64,000 nt of DNA from Pricia antarctica (GCA_011050085.1 DRGL01000051.1:62001-126000), one strand, 5' to 3'; shown: positions 1-9,853, numbered from the stretch's first letter. Program-made: numbers and translations. The notes: a model not told the origin generated them from the sequence alone.

Positions 1-69
1 CGTACCGCGAAAATGGATACAAAAAAGACAGCAACAGCGAAAGTGAGAGAAGGTACGAATGAGAACTAA
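1..69 (+). CDS. C-terminal tail of an upstream gene (partial)
   Basis: Frame 1 is open from the first base to a TAA at 67-69 and encodes about 22 residues rich in Lys, Thr and Glu. It ends 47 bases before the RND permease on the same strand. RND permeases are usually preceded by their periplasmic adaptor (HlyD/AcrA type), so this may be the adaptor's hydrophilic C-terminus. That identity is inferred from context only; the tail carries no diagnostic motif. Confidence 0.45.
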   Translation, partial: RTAKMDTKKTATAKVREGTNEN

Positions 70-116
70 CGGTATAAAACAGAACCGTTTTTGCCACGCG
101 TGAAATTGTAAAGGCT

Positions 117-3100
117 ATGGAGGAGAACGAAGATAAACAAAAGGAGAAAACTAGGAAGGAAGGCGTTATTGGGTACATGGCCCGAAACTCCATTGCCGTA
201 AATCTCTTGATGTTGGTACTGCTTGCCGGCGGCATCTTTACCATGTTTAAAATCCAGAAGGAAGTTTTCCCTGAATTCCAGCTTGATTTTGTGGAAGTAT
301 CCGTAGCCTATCCCGGTGCTTCGCCTGCCGAAGTCGAGCAAGGTATTTTGCAGCCCGTTGAAGAGGCAGTAAGGGGCGTTCAAGGCATTAAGGAAGTGGT
401 GTCGGAGGCTCAAGAGGGTTCCGGTCAAGTGACTATCGAATTGGTCGCCGGTACCGAACGTATGAAGGCCTTTCAAGACATCGACCAGGCCATCAACCGA
501 ATCAGGACTTTCCCCGATGATATCGAACAGCCCGAAGTTGCGCTACAATCGCGCCAAAGGGATGTCATTCAAATCGGCCTCTATGGAAAAGTAGATGTGT
601 GGACAATGCGACAGCTCGGCGAACGCCTGCGCACCATCTTATTGAGCGACCCCACCATCACCCAAGTAGAACTCGGCAACGTGCCCGAATATGAGACCCG
701 AATCGAAATAACTAGCAAGAACCTTCAGAAATATAATTTGACCTTAGGCCAAGTGGCCGACATTATTCAGCAAAGTAGCAGCGATGTGCCTGCTGGTGCC
801 GTGCAAACCCAAAGTGGAGAAATCTTACTGCGTATGCAGGAACGCAAACAATTTGCGGAGGAATTCGGGAATATTCCCATTATATCTTCAGAATCAGGCG
901 CCAACGTTCGCCTTAAGGATATTGCAGAAGTTACCGACGGTTTTGAGGAAATCGGGTTTTACGGTCAGTTCAATCAACAGAATTATGTTGAACTGCGCAT
1001 CTTTCGAATCGGTGATCAATCTCCACTGGAAATAGAGGAAGCCGCGCTAGCCATAGTAGAAAACTTTCAGTTGCCCCCTGGCGTAAAATACCGTACCGAT
1101 AGCAATCGCGCATCCGATTATCGCGAACGCCTATCGTTACTCACAGAAAATGGAGTGCTTGCCATCGTAATCGTGCTTATTATTCTCACCCTATTTCTAG
1201 AATATCGCTTGGCATTTTGGGTCATGTTGGGTATGACGGTTTCCTTTATCGGCGGGATGATGCTATTGCCCCTGCTTGGCATCAGTATCAACATGATTTC
1301 CATGTTCGGGTTTCTAGTTGTGCTAGGCATCGTGGTCGATGATGCCATCGTGGTCGGGGAAAACGTGTACGAGTATCGCCAAAAAGGCATGTCTGCTATG
1401 GAGGCTGCCATAGCTGGAACTAAAGACGTATCCTTTCCCGTTATTTTCAGTATTGTTACCACGATTATAGCGTTCGTTCCCCTACTCTTTATGCCCGGTG
1501 AAACGGGAAAATTCTGGCAGCCTTTACCGGCAGTGGTCATCGTTATCTTAGCAGTGTCACTTCTAGAGGCCCTATTTATTTTACCATCGCATTTAGGCCA
1601 TCTTAAAAAACAAAAGAGTAAAAATAAATGGGTCCTAAAATTGGAAGGATGGCAGCAGTCTTTTGCCAATGGCTTTGAACGCTTTATTGAAAACCAGTAT
1701 AGACCATTTTTAGATCGTTGCCTCGAATACCGGTACATCACCTTGAGTGTAGCCTTGGCCATTTTGCTCATGGTTGGCGGATACGGCCTTAGTGGCCATA
1801 TGGGCCTCATTCAAATGCCCGAGGTTGCGGCCGATGAAATCGAGGCGGGCGTTAGACTTCCCGTCGGTACTACCCCGGATAAAGCGGCCAAAGTCGCTGC
1901 TGACATTTCGGCTGCTACGCAACGTATGTTCGAAGAACATGACCTTTATAAAGTAGCCGAAGGAATAAAGACCAACGTTCGTGGCCAAAATTTCATCGAT
2001 GTCGAAATCGTAATGTTACCGCCGGACGAAAGGGATATTACCGCTGGAGAGGTCATTGCCCTTTGGCGTGACAATATCGGTGATATTGAAGGGGTTGATC
2101 AAATCACCTTTGAAGCGGAACGCGGGCCCGGAGGCGCTAGGCAGGCTATCAGTATCGACCTTAGCCATGCCGATATAGATGTACTTGAAAAAGCGACAAA
2201 TGCCTTTGTCGAACGTATGGATGCCTTTACCAATACCCGTGATGTAAGTGATAATTACAACAAGGGCAAAATGCAATACGACTTTAAGCTGTTGCCACAG
2301 GGTAGGAATCTCGGGCTGACCTCTGACGAAGTAGGTCGACAGGTACGCGACGGTTTTTTTGGGGCGTTGGCCATGCGACAGTTACGGGGCATGAACGAAA
2401 TTGAAGTACGGGTAAAACTACCCTTGAGCGAACGAAAGGATATAAAAAATCTGGAAAATTTTTTAATACGTACCCCTGCAGGAATTGAAGTCCCACTCAT
2501 GGACGTAGTCGAAGTAGAGCAGCGTGAAGCCTTTAGCAGCATCAACCGTCGTGACGGTCGGAGGGTAGTCAATGTAGGTATGGATGTTGAGCCTTCAAAC
2601 GCCGTAAATCGGGTCATTGCCTCGGTACAGGAAGAGACCCTACCACAGTTGAGGGCCGATTTTCCTGGTATAACGTGGAGCTTCGAAGGTAGCCAAGCCG
2701 ATATGCGCGAAAGTACGGATACGCTTAAGGCAGGATTTGGAATAGCCATTTTATTAATATATACCCTATTGGCTGTAGCCTTTAGCAGTTATATTCAGCC
2801 TTTGATTGTTATGACGGCAATTCCGTTCGGTATTGTGGGTGCGGTAATCGGACATATTTTGCTGGGCTACGATTTATCATTGGTGAGTCTTATGGGCGTA
2901 ATTGCACTATCGGGAGTAGTGGTAAACGACTCGCTGATAATGATAGACTATGCTAACAAACGAAGAAGGGCGGGCGATGCAATCTATAAATCCATTCACG
3001 AGGCCGGGCTTAGACGTTTTCGGCCCATCATCTTGACCACGATGACGACATTTGGCGGACTTGCCCCCATAATCCTAGAAACCTCCAGCCAAGCGTTCTA

Positions 3101-3290
3101 TTTGATTCCCATGGCCATTTCTTTAGGATTCGGAATTGTTTTTGCTACCGCCATTATCTTGGTGATTGTACCCTGTCTGTACTTGGCATTGGAAGATGCC
3201 CGTTTGATGATTGCTAAGGGTAGAACGGTCGAACAGGTAGATGTCTCCGATACCAGCAGTCCTCAAAATCCGGTTCTTGCTGACAAATAG
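117..3290 (+). CDS. RND-family efflux transporter permease (AcrB/MdtB type)
   Basis: Inner-membrane proton-driven pump subunit of a tripartite efflux system; 1057 residues, the usual length. After a charged N-terminus, TM1 lies near residues 23-45 and is followed by the periplasmic porter motif [11 protein letters not shown]. The fourth-helix motif [12 protein letters not shown] with its two adjacent aspartates is near residues 405-416, and the equivalent second-half motif [12 protein letters not shown] is near 930. Two large periplasmic loops separate the two helix bundles, as in the family. The short upstream ORF tail may be the adaptor. No outer-membrane factor gene is visible downstream. 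Substrate cannot be told from sequence; the family includes multidrug and hydrophobic-compound pumps. The start is the first ATG of the open frame. Confidence 0.93.
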   Translation: MEENEDKQKEKTRKEGVIGYMARNSIAVNLLMLVLLAGGIFTMFKIQKEVFPEFQLDFVEVSVAYPGASPAEVEQGILQPVEEAVRGVQGIKEVVSEAQEGSGQVTIELVAGTERMKAFQDIDQAINRIRTFPDDIEQPEVALQSRQRDVIQIGLYGKVDVWTMRQLGERLRTILLSDPTITQVELGNVPEYETRIEITSKNLQKYNLTLGQVADIIQQSSSDVPAGAVQTQSGEILLRMQERKQFAEEFGNIPIISSESGANVRLKDIAEVTDGFEEIGFYGQFNQQNYVELRIFRIGDQSPLEIEEAALAIVENFQLPPGVKYRTDSNRASDYRERLSLLTENGVLAIVIVLIILTLFLEYRLAFWVMLGMTVSFIGGMMLLPLLGISINMISMFGFLVVLGIVVDDAIVVGENVYEYRQKGMSAMEAAIAGTKDVSFPVIFSIVTTIIAFVPLLFMPGETGKFWQPLPAVVIVILAVSLLEALFILPSHLGHLKKQKSKNKWVLKLEGWQQSFANGFERFIENQYRPFLDRCLEYRYITLSVALAILLMVGGYGLSGHMGLIQMPEVAADEIEAGVRLPVGTTPDKAAKVAADISAATQRMFEEHDLYKVAEGIKTNVRGQNFIDVEIVMLPPDERDITAGEVIALWRDNIGDIEGVDQITFEAERGPGGARQAISIDLSHADIDVLEKATNAFVERMDAFTNTRDVSDNYNKGKMQYDFKLLPQGRNLGLTSDEVGRQVRDGFFGALAMRQLRGMNEIEVRVKLPLSERKDIKNLENFLIRTPAGIEVPLMDVVEVEQREAFSSINRRDGRRVVNVGMDVEPSNAVNRVIASVQEETLPQLRADFPGITWSFEGSQADMRESTDTLKAGFGIAILLIYTLLAVAFSSYIQPLIVMTAIPFGIVGAVIGHILLGYDLSLVSLMGVIALSGVVVNDSLIMIDYANKRRRAGDAIYKSIHEAGLRRFRPIILTTMTTFGGLAPIILETSSQAFYLIPMAISLGFGIVFATAIILVIVPCLYLALEDARLMIAKGRTVEQVDVSDTSSPQNPVLADK

Positions 3291-3449
3291 TAGATATTAT
3301 TTTATTTGAGTCTTCAAATGCCTCGAGGTGTAAATAATCGTCTAGAGCCATGCCCCATGACGTTCAGAACTACTTTTTTTATTAAATGGATCAGGTAGCA
3401 TTTACAAAAAATTAGTAGTTTACAGTTTCATTACTATAATTCTACCAAA

Positions 3450-3821
3450 ATGACAAAAGAAGATTTATTGGGCAAAGAACTTAGTAATCTGTATGCTATC
3501 GCAAAACAGGTGAACCATTATTTTAAGGATAGTGATATCAAGTTTCTTTCGGAGCGGGAACAACTGCTCATGACGACCTACGTTGCATTTAGCAACGCGA
3601 ACGAAAAAGAAACCTCCGAAAACTTGCGTGCCTTACAAGTGAATCCAGGCAACACCATTGATTCAATTGTTAGCGAGATTACCGAAAATCTACATCAAAT
3701 TGCAACGGAAAAGGGAACCGGGAAAAAAGTCAGGGAGCTTAGTTTTATGATGTCGTTCAATCGATTGGTTGCATACCACACCGCGAACATGGAAAATATA
3801 GAATATCTGTTGGAGGACTAG
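3450..3821 (+). CDS. Conserved-looking hypothetical protein, helical
   Basis: A 123-residue soluble protein with no signal peptide or membrane segment. It is predicted by eye to be mostly helical (long runs of Leu, Glu, Lys and Asn without Pro) and has no recognisable catalytic motif or cysteine cluster. It stands alone: 159 bases after the RND permease and convergent with the following minus-strand gene. The start is an ATG in an AT-rich context typical of Bacteroidota. I do not recognise the family. Confidence 0.7.
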   Translation: MTKEDLLGKELSNLYAIAKQVNHYFKDSDIKFLSEREQLLMTTYVAFSNANEKETSENLRALQVNPGNTIDSIVSEITENLHQIATEKGTGKKVRELSFMMSFNRLVAYHTANMENIEYLLED

Positions 3822-3915
3822 TCTTACTGCACTTGCTGCAGTGGATATAAATAATTGGAGGTCGAAGATAGCTTTAAAAGGGGATGATTGGAAATTAAAT
3901 CATATCATTTAAGGT

Positions 3916-5358
3916 TTAGAAACTGATTAAGTAACCCAAAGATACGTAACCGTTTATTTTAGTAGCATTCACTATAAAATTTTCTGGTAAAACGCTGTTT
4001 GCCCGTTTTGTATATGCTTTGCTTATTGTATTATAGTACATATGAATGACTCCAACATCGACGAATATTTTGTTCTTTCTCCCAAATGCCAATCCGGTAC
4101 CGGCCATAAGCCGAGGCTTGAATTTTTCATCGATGCTTAGACCGGCTCCAAAGCCGAAATGCCAGAACATAGGCGAGTCGAGAACTTTACCGATTCGCTG
4201 ACCATATCGAATCATAGTGTTGATGCCCAATTCAAAGCTAGCGGTTTCCTCCTCCAAAAAATCATATACAGTCTGACCGTTCTCGACACGTTCTACAACG
4301 GAATAATTATTTTCCGGGTTTCCGGTCGCATAGAAACCAGTACTGACGCCCCAGAACGATTTCTCAATATCGGGAATGCGAAGTAAGGTCGAATAAGCGG
4401 ATAGCTTGGTATTTTTGTCCCGTGGTTTCAGATGTATAATCAATTCGTTGACATCTGAAAATCTTTGTATGGGAAGCGAGGTATACCTAAAATCAAGATT
4501 GTTCAGCACGGCTATAAGAACGGACGAAAATTTCCCATAATTCTCTGCCGATAGTTGTGCGATAAGATTATCTGAAGCTTTACGTAGCGCTTCGTAAACC
4601 TTTTTGATTTCTGCTGCAGACGCCTTTAGGTCTTTATTTTTGGAGACCGACACTTTATTGATTTCTAAAACCTGTAAAAATTCTGAATCTTCCTCCAAAA
4701 GCAGTTCCTTGGTTTCGACGATAGACTTTTTTGTTTGATCGAATGAATTAATGACGCCCATGATATCAACTTTGGTAGGGACAGCGCCAAAAACATTTCT
4801 ATCAACCGTAGACATGGTATTCTGAAAGCTTTCAGCTTGTTCAAACACTGCATCGACTTCGGCGCTTAGCATAGTAAGCTCGTTAAACTTGCTCTTTGCA
4901 CTAGATTTCAATCCGGAAAAATACGTGGTAAGGCTCTCATCTGATTGTACCTTGTCTATATCAAAATATTGAACGGTTGCAGTAGGGGCATTTGCTACAA
5001 ATTTTTTCACAACACTACTGATAGAGTTCGAATTCCCCAGAGAAGTCTTAATTCCGCCGAAGTCAACCAAGTCTAACAAACTGGCCGGTAGTTCTGCAGC
5101 GGTATCGATGTCTTCATTCAAAATGCTAACATCGAAAAGAAAGGTATTTACATTATCGATCCTGATACGGAAGAACTCTCCACTTTTAAGCGCATTGTAC
5201 TTTTCGATTTGTAGAGGGTCTATCCCCTTTTGATCATTCAAATCGATTATAATTTCAACAATTTTATCGGTATTGCCGACTACACTTTGTTGTTGGCCGA
5301 AGCTATAGCTACAAAAAACTAGGGTCAAAAAATGGTTTATGAACTTGAAGGTCTTCAT
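3916..5358 (-). CDS. Secreted protein with helical middle and barrel-like C-terminus
   Basis: About 480 residues. The chosen start at 5358 gives a clean signal peptide (MKTFKFINHF, hydrophobic core, cleavage after SYSFGQ); the longer frame adds eight residues before it. The middle (about 130-300) is rich in Lys, Glu, Ser and Ala and likely helical or coiled-coil. The last 110 residues alternate aromatic/hydrophobic and polar positions with Gly (FWHFGFGAGL, MAGTGLAFGR) and end in LGYLISF with a terminal Phe, which is typical of outer-membrane beta-strands. Probably exported to the outer membrane; function unknown. Confidence 0.75.
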   Translation of the reverse strand: MKTFKFINHFLTLVFCSYSFGQQQSVVGNTDKIVEIIIDLNDQKGIDPLQIEKYNALKSGEFFRIRIDNVNTFLFDVSILNEDIDTAAELPASLLDLVDFGGIKTSLGNSNSISSVVKKFVANAPTATVQYFDIDKVQSDESLTTYFSGLKSSAKSKFNELTMLSAEVDAVFEQAESFQNTMSTVDRNVFGAVPTKVDIMGVINSFDQTKKSIVETKELLLEEDSEFLQVLEINKVSVSKNKDLKASAAEIKKVYEALRKASDNLIAQLSAENYGKFSSVLIAVLNNLDFRYTSLPIQRFSDVNELIIHLKPRDKNTKLSAYSTLLRIPDIEKSFWGVSTGFYATGNPENNYSVVERVENGQTVYDFLEEETASFELGINTMIRYGQRIGKVLDSPMFWHFGFGAGLSIDEKFKPRLMAGTGLAFGRKNKIFVDVGVIHMYYNTISKAYTKRANSVLPENFIVNATKINGYVSLGYLISF

Positions 5359-5539
5359 CGGATGAGGTTGATTGTGGATCAAACCTTTAACGACTTTAGA
5401 CCTTATATTAGTATATGTTTAGGCGCATCCTTAAAAACTGGCATGATTGCCAACAAGGTGATTTTGAGCCACCCAACATCAAATAACTAAAGAAAAATCA
5501 ATTTTATATACTTTACGCGAATCACATCTTGACAATGGT

Positions 5540-5725
5540 TCAACCTCCAGGGGCATCGAAAAATAGTGCAGAAATTAGGATACCTATCACCAAAATGATT
5601 AGGATACCTACGATTATATAGGTACCGGTTTTCGTTTTCGTATTCTTCTGGAATACATATTCCTCTTTAGACTCATTTTCTTCTTTGACGAATTCTGTCT
5701 TCTCAGGACCTTGTTTTTCTTCCAT
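5540..5725 (-). CDS. Small single-pass membrane protein
   Basis: A 61-residue protein with a very acidic/basic N-terminal half (EEKQGPEKTEFVKEENESKEE), then one hydrophobic segment at about residues 35-54 (TYIIVGILIILVIGILISAL) and a short PGG tail. It starts 10 bases after the stop of the cyclase-like gene on the same strand, so the two are probably co-transcribed. Function unknown; such a tag could anchor or regulate the neighbouring protein, but that is inference. Confidence 0.65.
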   Translation of the reverse strand: MEEKQGPEKTEFVKEENESKEEYVFQKNTKTKTGTYIIVGILIILVIGILISALFFDAPGG

Positions 5726-5735
5726 GGCAATTGTA

Positions 5736-6350
5736 TTAGTTTAAATCAATGTAATTAAAGTTCACCGTACCCAAATGTTCGACTTCGATATGACCTTCTT
5801 GCATCTCTCCCCAATCGAAACTTCGTGTGATTTTTTCTTCGCCATAAACTTCTAAAAGAGTTTGGGTAATTAATACATATTCATCCGAATCAATATTATT
5901 CTTCAACAAGCGATGGGCCACGATGACATCTTCGCCCATTAACTTAATTCGAGTGCCGACGGGTACTGACCCTATTTCCTCACCATAATGTAGCACAATC
6001 TTTAGCCCTAACATTTCTGGGATTTTCTCTCCGCCATTATCGGAATGCTCCTTCCTAAGGATTTCCATCTGATTATAAAACTCCGTATATATAAAATGGC
6101 ACTGTTCCATTAATTGCTCAAAGGGTGGCAGTTCACCATGTCGGTAGAACAGGACGGCATCACCTTCGATTTCAGAAATTTTCATTTCGATTTCATTGCT
6201 GTAAACAATTTTGTTGAGCAAAGAGGGTATCACCTTCGAGCTCATTTCAAAATTGGTGCTTCCCATAAACTTTGTAAATCCGCTGATATCGGGTATGCAC
6301 AGTAATGTCGGTGTTGGCGAACCTTCGCTAGTTTTTCTCGTCTTGGCCAT
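5736..6350 (-). CDS. DUF2652 protein, class III nucleotide-cyclase-like
   Basis: 204 residues. The opening LLCIPDISGFTKFM and the EIEGDAVLFYRHGE segment (residues about 60-73) match DUF2652, a family related to the adenylate/guanylate cyclase catalytic fold. In true cyclases, aspartates in these two places bind the metal ions; here DISGFT and EGDAV keep them. The segment RIKLMGEDVIVAHRLLKN resembles the cyclase helix that follows the substrate-binding region. Whether it makes cyclic nucleotide is not known from sequence. It lies between the DUF2254 membrane protein (22 bases upstream) and the mini membrane protein (10 bases downstream), so the three form a likely operon. Confidence 0.85.
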   Translation of the reverse strand: MAKTRKTSEGSPTPTLLCIPDISGFTKFMGSTNFEMSSKVIPSLLNKIVYSNEIEMKISEIEGDAVLFYRHGELPPFEQLMEQCHFIYTEFYNQMEILRKEHSDNGGEKIPEMLGLKIVLHYGEEIGSVPVGTRIKLMGEDVIVAHRLLKNNIDSDEYVLITQTLLEVYGEEKITRSFDWGEMQEGHIEVEHLGTVNFNYIDLN

Positions 6351-6372
6351 ATGTACTTCCTAATTATATTTT

Positions 6373-7656
6373 TTAATCTTCGAAAAGTGCTAAGATACGT
6401 ACCCTATCGAGATCGTTCTCGATATTTTTGGTAAGGTCGTTTCGTACAGCTACCAACTCTTTGGCGACGGCATCACGGTTATCGTCTGAAAGTCCGGGGG
6501 CACGATGCGTAAACTGCAAACCCTTAATCAATTCATACATAACGGTACTGTCTTGCTTTGCGTACAGTCGGATAGGCTGTACCAATATACGCATGACCTC
6601 ATCTGCCGGTATTTTTTTACGAATCAAGATAGTGTTTCCGTCTTTGAAAGTCGTCGAGACCATATGTGGGAAGTTCAGAAATTTTGCAAGAAGGCGTCCC
6701 AGTTTGGTAACGGCACCGATAGCTGTGCCGGGGTCGTTAACTCCTGGCGACATGGCTTTAACGGCAATTTCCATAAGCTTTATCAAACCACCGATACCTT
6801 TATCGTCTTCATGTCTATCTGATGTAATATCCATACAGAACAAAAGATTCTTAAGTTCCTCATCTGAAATGTCATTTTTCACGCGTAGGGCAACATCACC
6901 CTCCCAAATATGTTCGTTGAGATACGGTACAATCTCTATTTGGTTTTCTTCTTCTTTGGAGGCAGATGACATCAACATGCGATCGAAGCCCCTAAAGTAT
7001 CCTGTTTTATCTGCTTTGATCGGTTTCCAATCGGTGCTATCTATATATTGTAATGAAACCTTTGAAGCATCCTTTTCGTTCAGCTCATCCTCAAGAGACG
7101 CATCGCAACGATTGTAAATTTCGTCGATAATGTTATGTATTTGAATGGCACTCGAAATACTGTTGATGAAATAAATGAACAGTACTATACAGAGCACTGA
7201 CATAACGGCCGCCAGCATTGCCGAAAGGCCTACAGAGTTGGTATCACTACCATAGGCGCCAAGTGAAAGCAATACCAATGTACAATATAGAAGGGTGCCC
7301 ACATAAATACCCAATATGATCTGATGTTTTTTGTTGGATATGAGTCCGGGAAGAAGCCGTGGCGAGAAGTCGCTGGAAGCTTGGCCCAATACCACCATAA
7401 CCATTGAAAAACTGAATACCGTGAGAGAAATGATGCCACCGATGAACGTTGAGAGCATGGCACGTACCGTATCATAATCCTGTATAAATAAATAGGAAGC
7501 TTCGTCCTTCATTTGCGAGACCAAATTTGAGCTATCAAACTTTAAGGAGATAACCGCTGCAATACCGTACAACAAACTGATCAATACCGGATAAAATGCA
7601 ATACTATGCATCACATTCTGATATGTGCGCTTAAAAAACTTGATGATAGCCTTCAT
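6373..7656 (-). CDS. DUF2254 family membrane protein
   Basis: About 427 residues from the chosen start (MKAIIKFFKR); a start nine residues upstream is possible. Four membrane segments lie in the first 180 residues (FYPVLISLLYGIAAV, FIGGIISLTVFSFSMVMVVL, IILGIYVGTLLYCTLVLLSL, AVMSVLCIVLFIYFI), followed by a cytoplasmic domain with the family's conserved region around MSPGVNDPGTAIGA. DUF2254 is widespread and its function is unknown. It is the first gene of a three-gene minus-strand unit with the DUF2652 cyclase-like protein and a mini membrane protein, which hints at membrane signalling. Confidence 0.88.
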   Translation of the reverse strand: MKAIIKFFKRTYQNVMHSIAFYPVLISLLYGIAAVISLKFDSSNLVSQMKDEASYLFIQDYDTVRAMLSTFIGGIISLTVFSFSMVMVVLGQASSDFSPRLLPGLISNKKHQIILGIYVGTLLYCTLVLLSLGAYGSDTNSVGLSAMLAAVMSVLCIVLFIYFINSISSAIQIHNIIDEIYNRCDASLEDELNEKDASKVSLQYIDSTDWKPIKADKTGYFRGFDRMLMSSASKEEENQIEIVPYLNEHIWEGDVALRVKNDISDEELKNLLFCMDITSDRHEDDKGIGGLIKLMEIAVKAMSPGVNDPGTAIGAVTKLGRLLAKFLNFPHMVSTTFKDGNTILIRKKIPADEVMRILVQPIRLYAKQDSTVMYELIKGLQFTHRAPGLSDDNRDAVAKELVAVRNDLTKNIENDLDRVRILALFED

Positions 7657-7898
7657 AGATTTCTCAATTATTTTTAACAACAAAATTTATGATACAGTCA
7701 AACTAAGTTTTGATAAAGCCTTCATATAACTATGGTTGCTGTTATTTTTGTTATCGAAATGTATTAGCAATTTGCTATAATAATACGATAAAAAATACTG
7801 GGGTCGGATTTTTGAAATACCCTTAAAAATAGTTTGGTTGGTTGTTAGAAAATGGTTTCGATGCGCTTGTATCGGAGCCATTTTTATTTTTCGAAAAA

Positions 7899-8111
7899 TC
7901 AATCTGCCCGTTCCACTTCACTTTCGCTTTTAAGCACATAGTCGCCGTCATCTTGCTTAATATATAGTGCTTTATTGTCATCTTCCCCATTTCGTGTTAC
8001 CGAAGAGCCTTTAATAGTTTTAGTGGTTTTCTTGGTATGCGTTTCTACTACTTCACCTTCTGCGGTTCCATTTCCCCACTTCCACTTTACACGTGTTCCT
8101 TCTCGTATCAT
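7899..8111 (-). CDS. DUF2945 (HVA1/TUDOR-like) small protein
   Basis: 70 residues, beginning with the typical REGTRVKWKWGNGTAEGEV segment and containing a charged middle (KKTTKTIKGSSVTRNGE) and the YIKQDDGDYVLKSESEV end. This matches the DUF2945 / hypervirulence-associated TUDOR-like family of small beta-barrel proteins, often found near stress genes. It is transcribed away from the DUF2383 gene; the 229-base gap between them probably holds both promoters. Confidence 0.82.
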   Translation of the reverse strand: MIREGTRVKWKWGNGTAEGEVVETHTKKTTKTIKGSSVTRNGEDDNKALYIKQDDGDYVLKSESEVERAD

Positions 8112-8340
8112 ATTTTTTTTAGTTAAGAATTAATTATTTGGATATTTCCTTTGAAACGTGACGACTTACGCGCTGTATTACAAAGAATCATGCCGCATTT
8201 ATTTGAGTTTTTGAAAAAGTCAATTTTAACCGTTTTTGAACGCATAACTTTGATGAATCACCGTTAAATTTGATATATAATTGGATGAGTTCGGAACACA
8301 TCCCATTTAAAAACGTTCCGCTAATTTAATACGAATAATT

Positions 8341-8790
8341 ATGAGCACATATACAGAAGAAGTTGGAAAAAAGTTAAACGATCTTTTAGAAAAGACGTAT
8401 GATGCGGAAAAAGGATTTAAGAAAGCTTCCGAAAATGTTGAAGACGGTCAACTGAAACGTTATTTTTCAGGTAAAGCACAAGAACGATATGATTTCGGAC
8501 ATGCCCTTAAAACTGAAATTAAACAATTTGGTCAAGAGGTAGATAAAGGTGATAGCTTTGCCGGAAAGGTACATAGGTCTTGGATGGATGTAAAAAGTCT
8601 ATTTTCTATGGATGATGAGGAAGCTATGTTGGAAGAGGCCATTACTGGTGAGAAAAATGCGATTGATGCCTACGATGATGTTTTGAAAGAAACTAGTTTG
8701 CCAGCTAGCACTGCTACCATATTACAACATCAGCGTAATACGATCAATGAAGGTCTTCAAAACATTAAGACCCTTGAAGATATTGCCTAA
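8341..8790 (+). CDS. PA2169-type four-helix-bundle protein (DUF2383)
   Basis: 149 residues, all helical, with the DUF2383 pattern: LNDLLEKTYDAEKGFKKAS in helix 1, ERYDFGHALKTEI in helix 2, ITGEKNAIDAYDDVLKE in helix 3 and LQHQRNTINEGLQNIKTLE in helix 4. The fold is ferritin-like, and acidic/His positions such as the E in ITGEK and the H in LQHQR could bind metal, but a ferritin activity is not established for the family. It has its own strong terminator. Neighbours are other small stress-associated families. Confidence 0.88.
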   Translation: MSTYTEEVGKKLNDLLEKTYDAEKGFKKASENVEDGQLKRYFSGKAQERYDFGHALKTEIKQFGQEVDKGDSFAGKVHRSWMDVKSLFSMDDEEAMLEEAITGEKNAIDAYDDVLKETSLPASTATILQHQRNTINEGLQNIKTLEDIA

Positions 8791-8813
8791 TAGCATAAAC
8801 AAGTAAAATGTTG

Positions 8814-8842
8814 AAAAGGATGCTCTTGCATCCTTTTTTTTT
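8814..8842 (+). terminator. Rho-independent terminator after the DUF2383 gene
   Basis: A perfect 10-bp stem AAAAGGATGC / GCATCCTTTT with a TCTT loop is followed by a T tract. It starts 24 bases after the stop codon of the four-helix-bundle gene. Confidence 0.9.
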
Positions 8843-9087
8843 GATATAAAAAGCAATTTCAAATGTTGTTATAATTAGGTTTGAAGGGCATCGTCAACGT
8901 CTATGTATCTATCGAATAAGCATTTACGAAATCCAAATCGGTGCAATAGTTAAACTTTCGGATGCATTAATTTTAAAATGGATAGCACTACGGGCAATTC
9001 TTAACTTTATACATCTTTACCATCTAAACAGTCATAAAACCTTATTAAAGGTTTTGATTAATAAGTATTAACCTAAACCATATTGAT

Positions 9088-9249
9088 ATGTTACGTTGGA
9101 CAGTAATTTTTATAATTTTGGCAATTGTAGCCGCCGTTTTTGGATTTGGTGGTATCGCTGAAGGTGCTGCAAGCATTGCTAAAATTTTATTTTTTATTTT
9201 CTTGGTATTGTTTGTAATTACACTTTTTACTGGAAGAAAGAAAATTTAA
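9088..9249 (+). CDS. DUF1328 family small membrane protein (YtjA-like)
   Basis: A 53-residue reading frame begins [20 protein letters not shown] and continues [20 protein letters not shown], ending TGRKKI. This is the DUF1328 signature: two hydrophobic segments joined by a Gly-rich GGIAEGAA turn. Family members are small inner-membrane proteins often induced by stress; the molecular role is unknown. It is followed after 40 bases by the acidic lipoprotein gene and both precede one terminator, so they probably share a transcript. Confidence 0.9.
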   Translation: MLRWTVIFIILAIVAAVFGFGGIAEGAASIAKILFFIFLVLFVITLFTGRKKI

Positions 9250-9289
9250 ACATTTTATACTTTACATTTTAAACTTTAAAATCACTTAT

Positions 9290-9478
9290 ATGAAAAAGTC
9301 AGTATATTTTTTTATGACCCTTTTGGCACTATCCTTTTCCGTAAGCACCCTAACAAGTTGCAGGGAAAAGACCACTGGTGAAAAAGTAGAAGATTCTATG
9401 GAAGACGCAGGAGATGATATTGAAGACGCCGCAGAGGATGTTGGAGATGAAGTCGAAGATGCCGTTGATGATAACTAG
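9290..9478 (+). CDS. Small acidic lipoprotein
   Basis: 62 residues with a lipoprotein signal peptide ending in the lipobox LTSC (Cys24). The mature part is only about 39 residues and is made of acidic repeats (KVEDSMEDAGDDIEDAAEDV..), with heptad-like spacing that suggests an amphipathic helix. It lies directly downstream of the DUF1328 gene and ends at a strong terminator. No enzymatic role is visible; an envelope-associated helix is the simplest reading. Confidence 0.8.
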   Translation: MKKSVYFFMTLLALSFSVSTLTSCREKTTGEKVEDSMEDAGDDIEDAAEDVGDEVEDAVDDN

Positions 9479-9501
9479 TAACTAGTTTTACTACTAAATT
9501 T

Positions 9502-9540
9502 AAGTGGACGTTTTCTCTCGAAAGCGTCCACTTCTTTTTG
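9502..9540 (+). terminator. Rho-independent terminator after the acidic lipoprotein
   Basis: A 14-bp stem, AAGTGGACGTTTTC paired with GAAAGCGTCCACTT (one G-T wobble), with loop TCTC and followed by CTTTTTG. It closes the DUF1328/lipoprotein unit. Confidence 0.88.
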
Positions 9541-9585
9541 TTTAAAATTTGAAATTATATACTTAATTATTGCGTAACGACTCGA

Positions 9586-9801
9586 TTAATTTCTTTTGTT
9601 CATAGAAGAGCGGCCTTCGATACCAACCTTCTGTGCCTGTTCGTATAGCTCATGTTTAGTCCATTCCTCGTAGGGTTTCGCGTTTCCACCTTTCTTACTT
9701 GCATTGGGCGTATTCGCGATACGTGCAGATTTTTCCTTACTAAACCCCTTATCACGTAAGGCTTTGTATTGGTCTTCGTTCTTGACGCTGGGAATATCCA
9801 T
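9586..9801 (-). CDS. DUF7218-like small protein, C-terminus cut by a frameshift
   Basis: 71 residues as read: an N-terminal module (VKNEDQYKALRDKGFSKEKS ARIANTP.. SKKGG) followed by a short helical module (WTKHELYEQAQKVGIEGRSS) similar to Rho-N/SAP-like helices. The reading ends MNKRN-stop. Adding one A to the AAAA run just before the end would continue as KKLIESLRNN-stop, finishing at 9563, which is how this module normally ends. The gene is therefore either slightly truncated or carries a sequencing error. Function is unknown; related proteins occur among stress genes. It is convergent with the DUF1328 unit. Confidence 0.75.
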   Translation of the reverse strand: MDIPSVKNEDQYKALRDKGFSKEKSARIANTPNASKKGGNAKPYEEWTKHELYEQAQKVGIEGRSSMNKRN

Positions 9802-9853
9802 ATTCTTACCTATTTGAATTAATATGGTAAAATAATGTTCTTAAAAAAATATA

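Noticed and set aside
7687-7902. 71-codon minus-strand frame between the DUF2254 and DUF2945 genes
   Set aside because: Low-complexity, AT-rich composition with no domain pattern; it lies in the interval expected to hold promoters.
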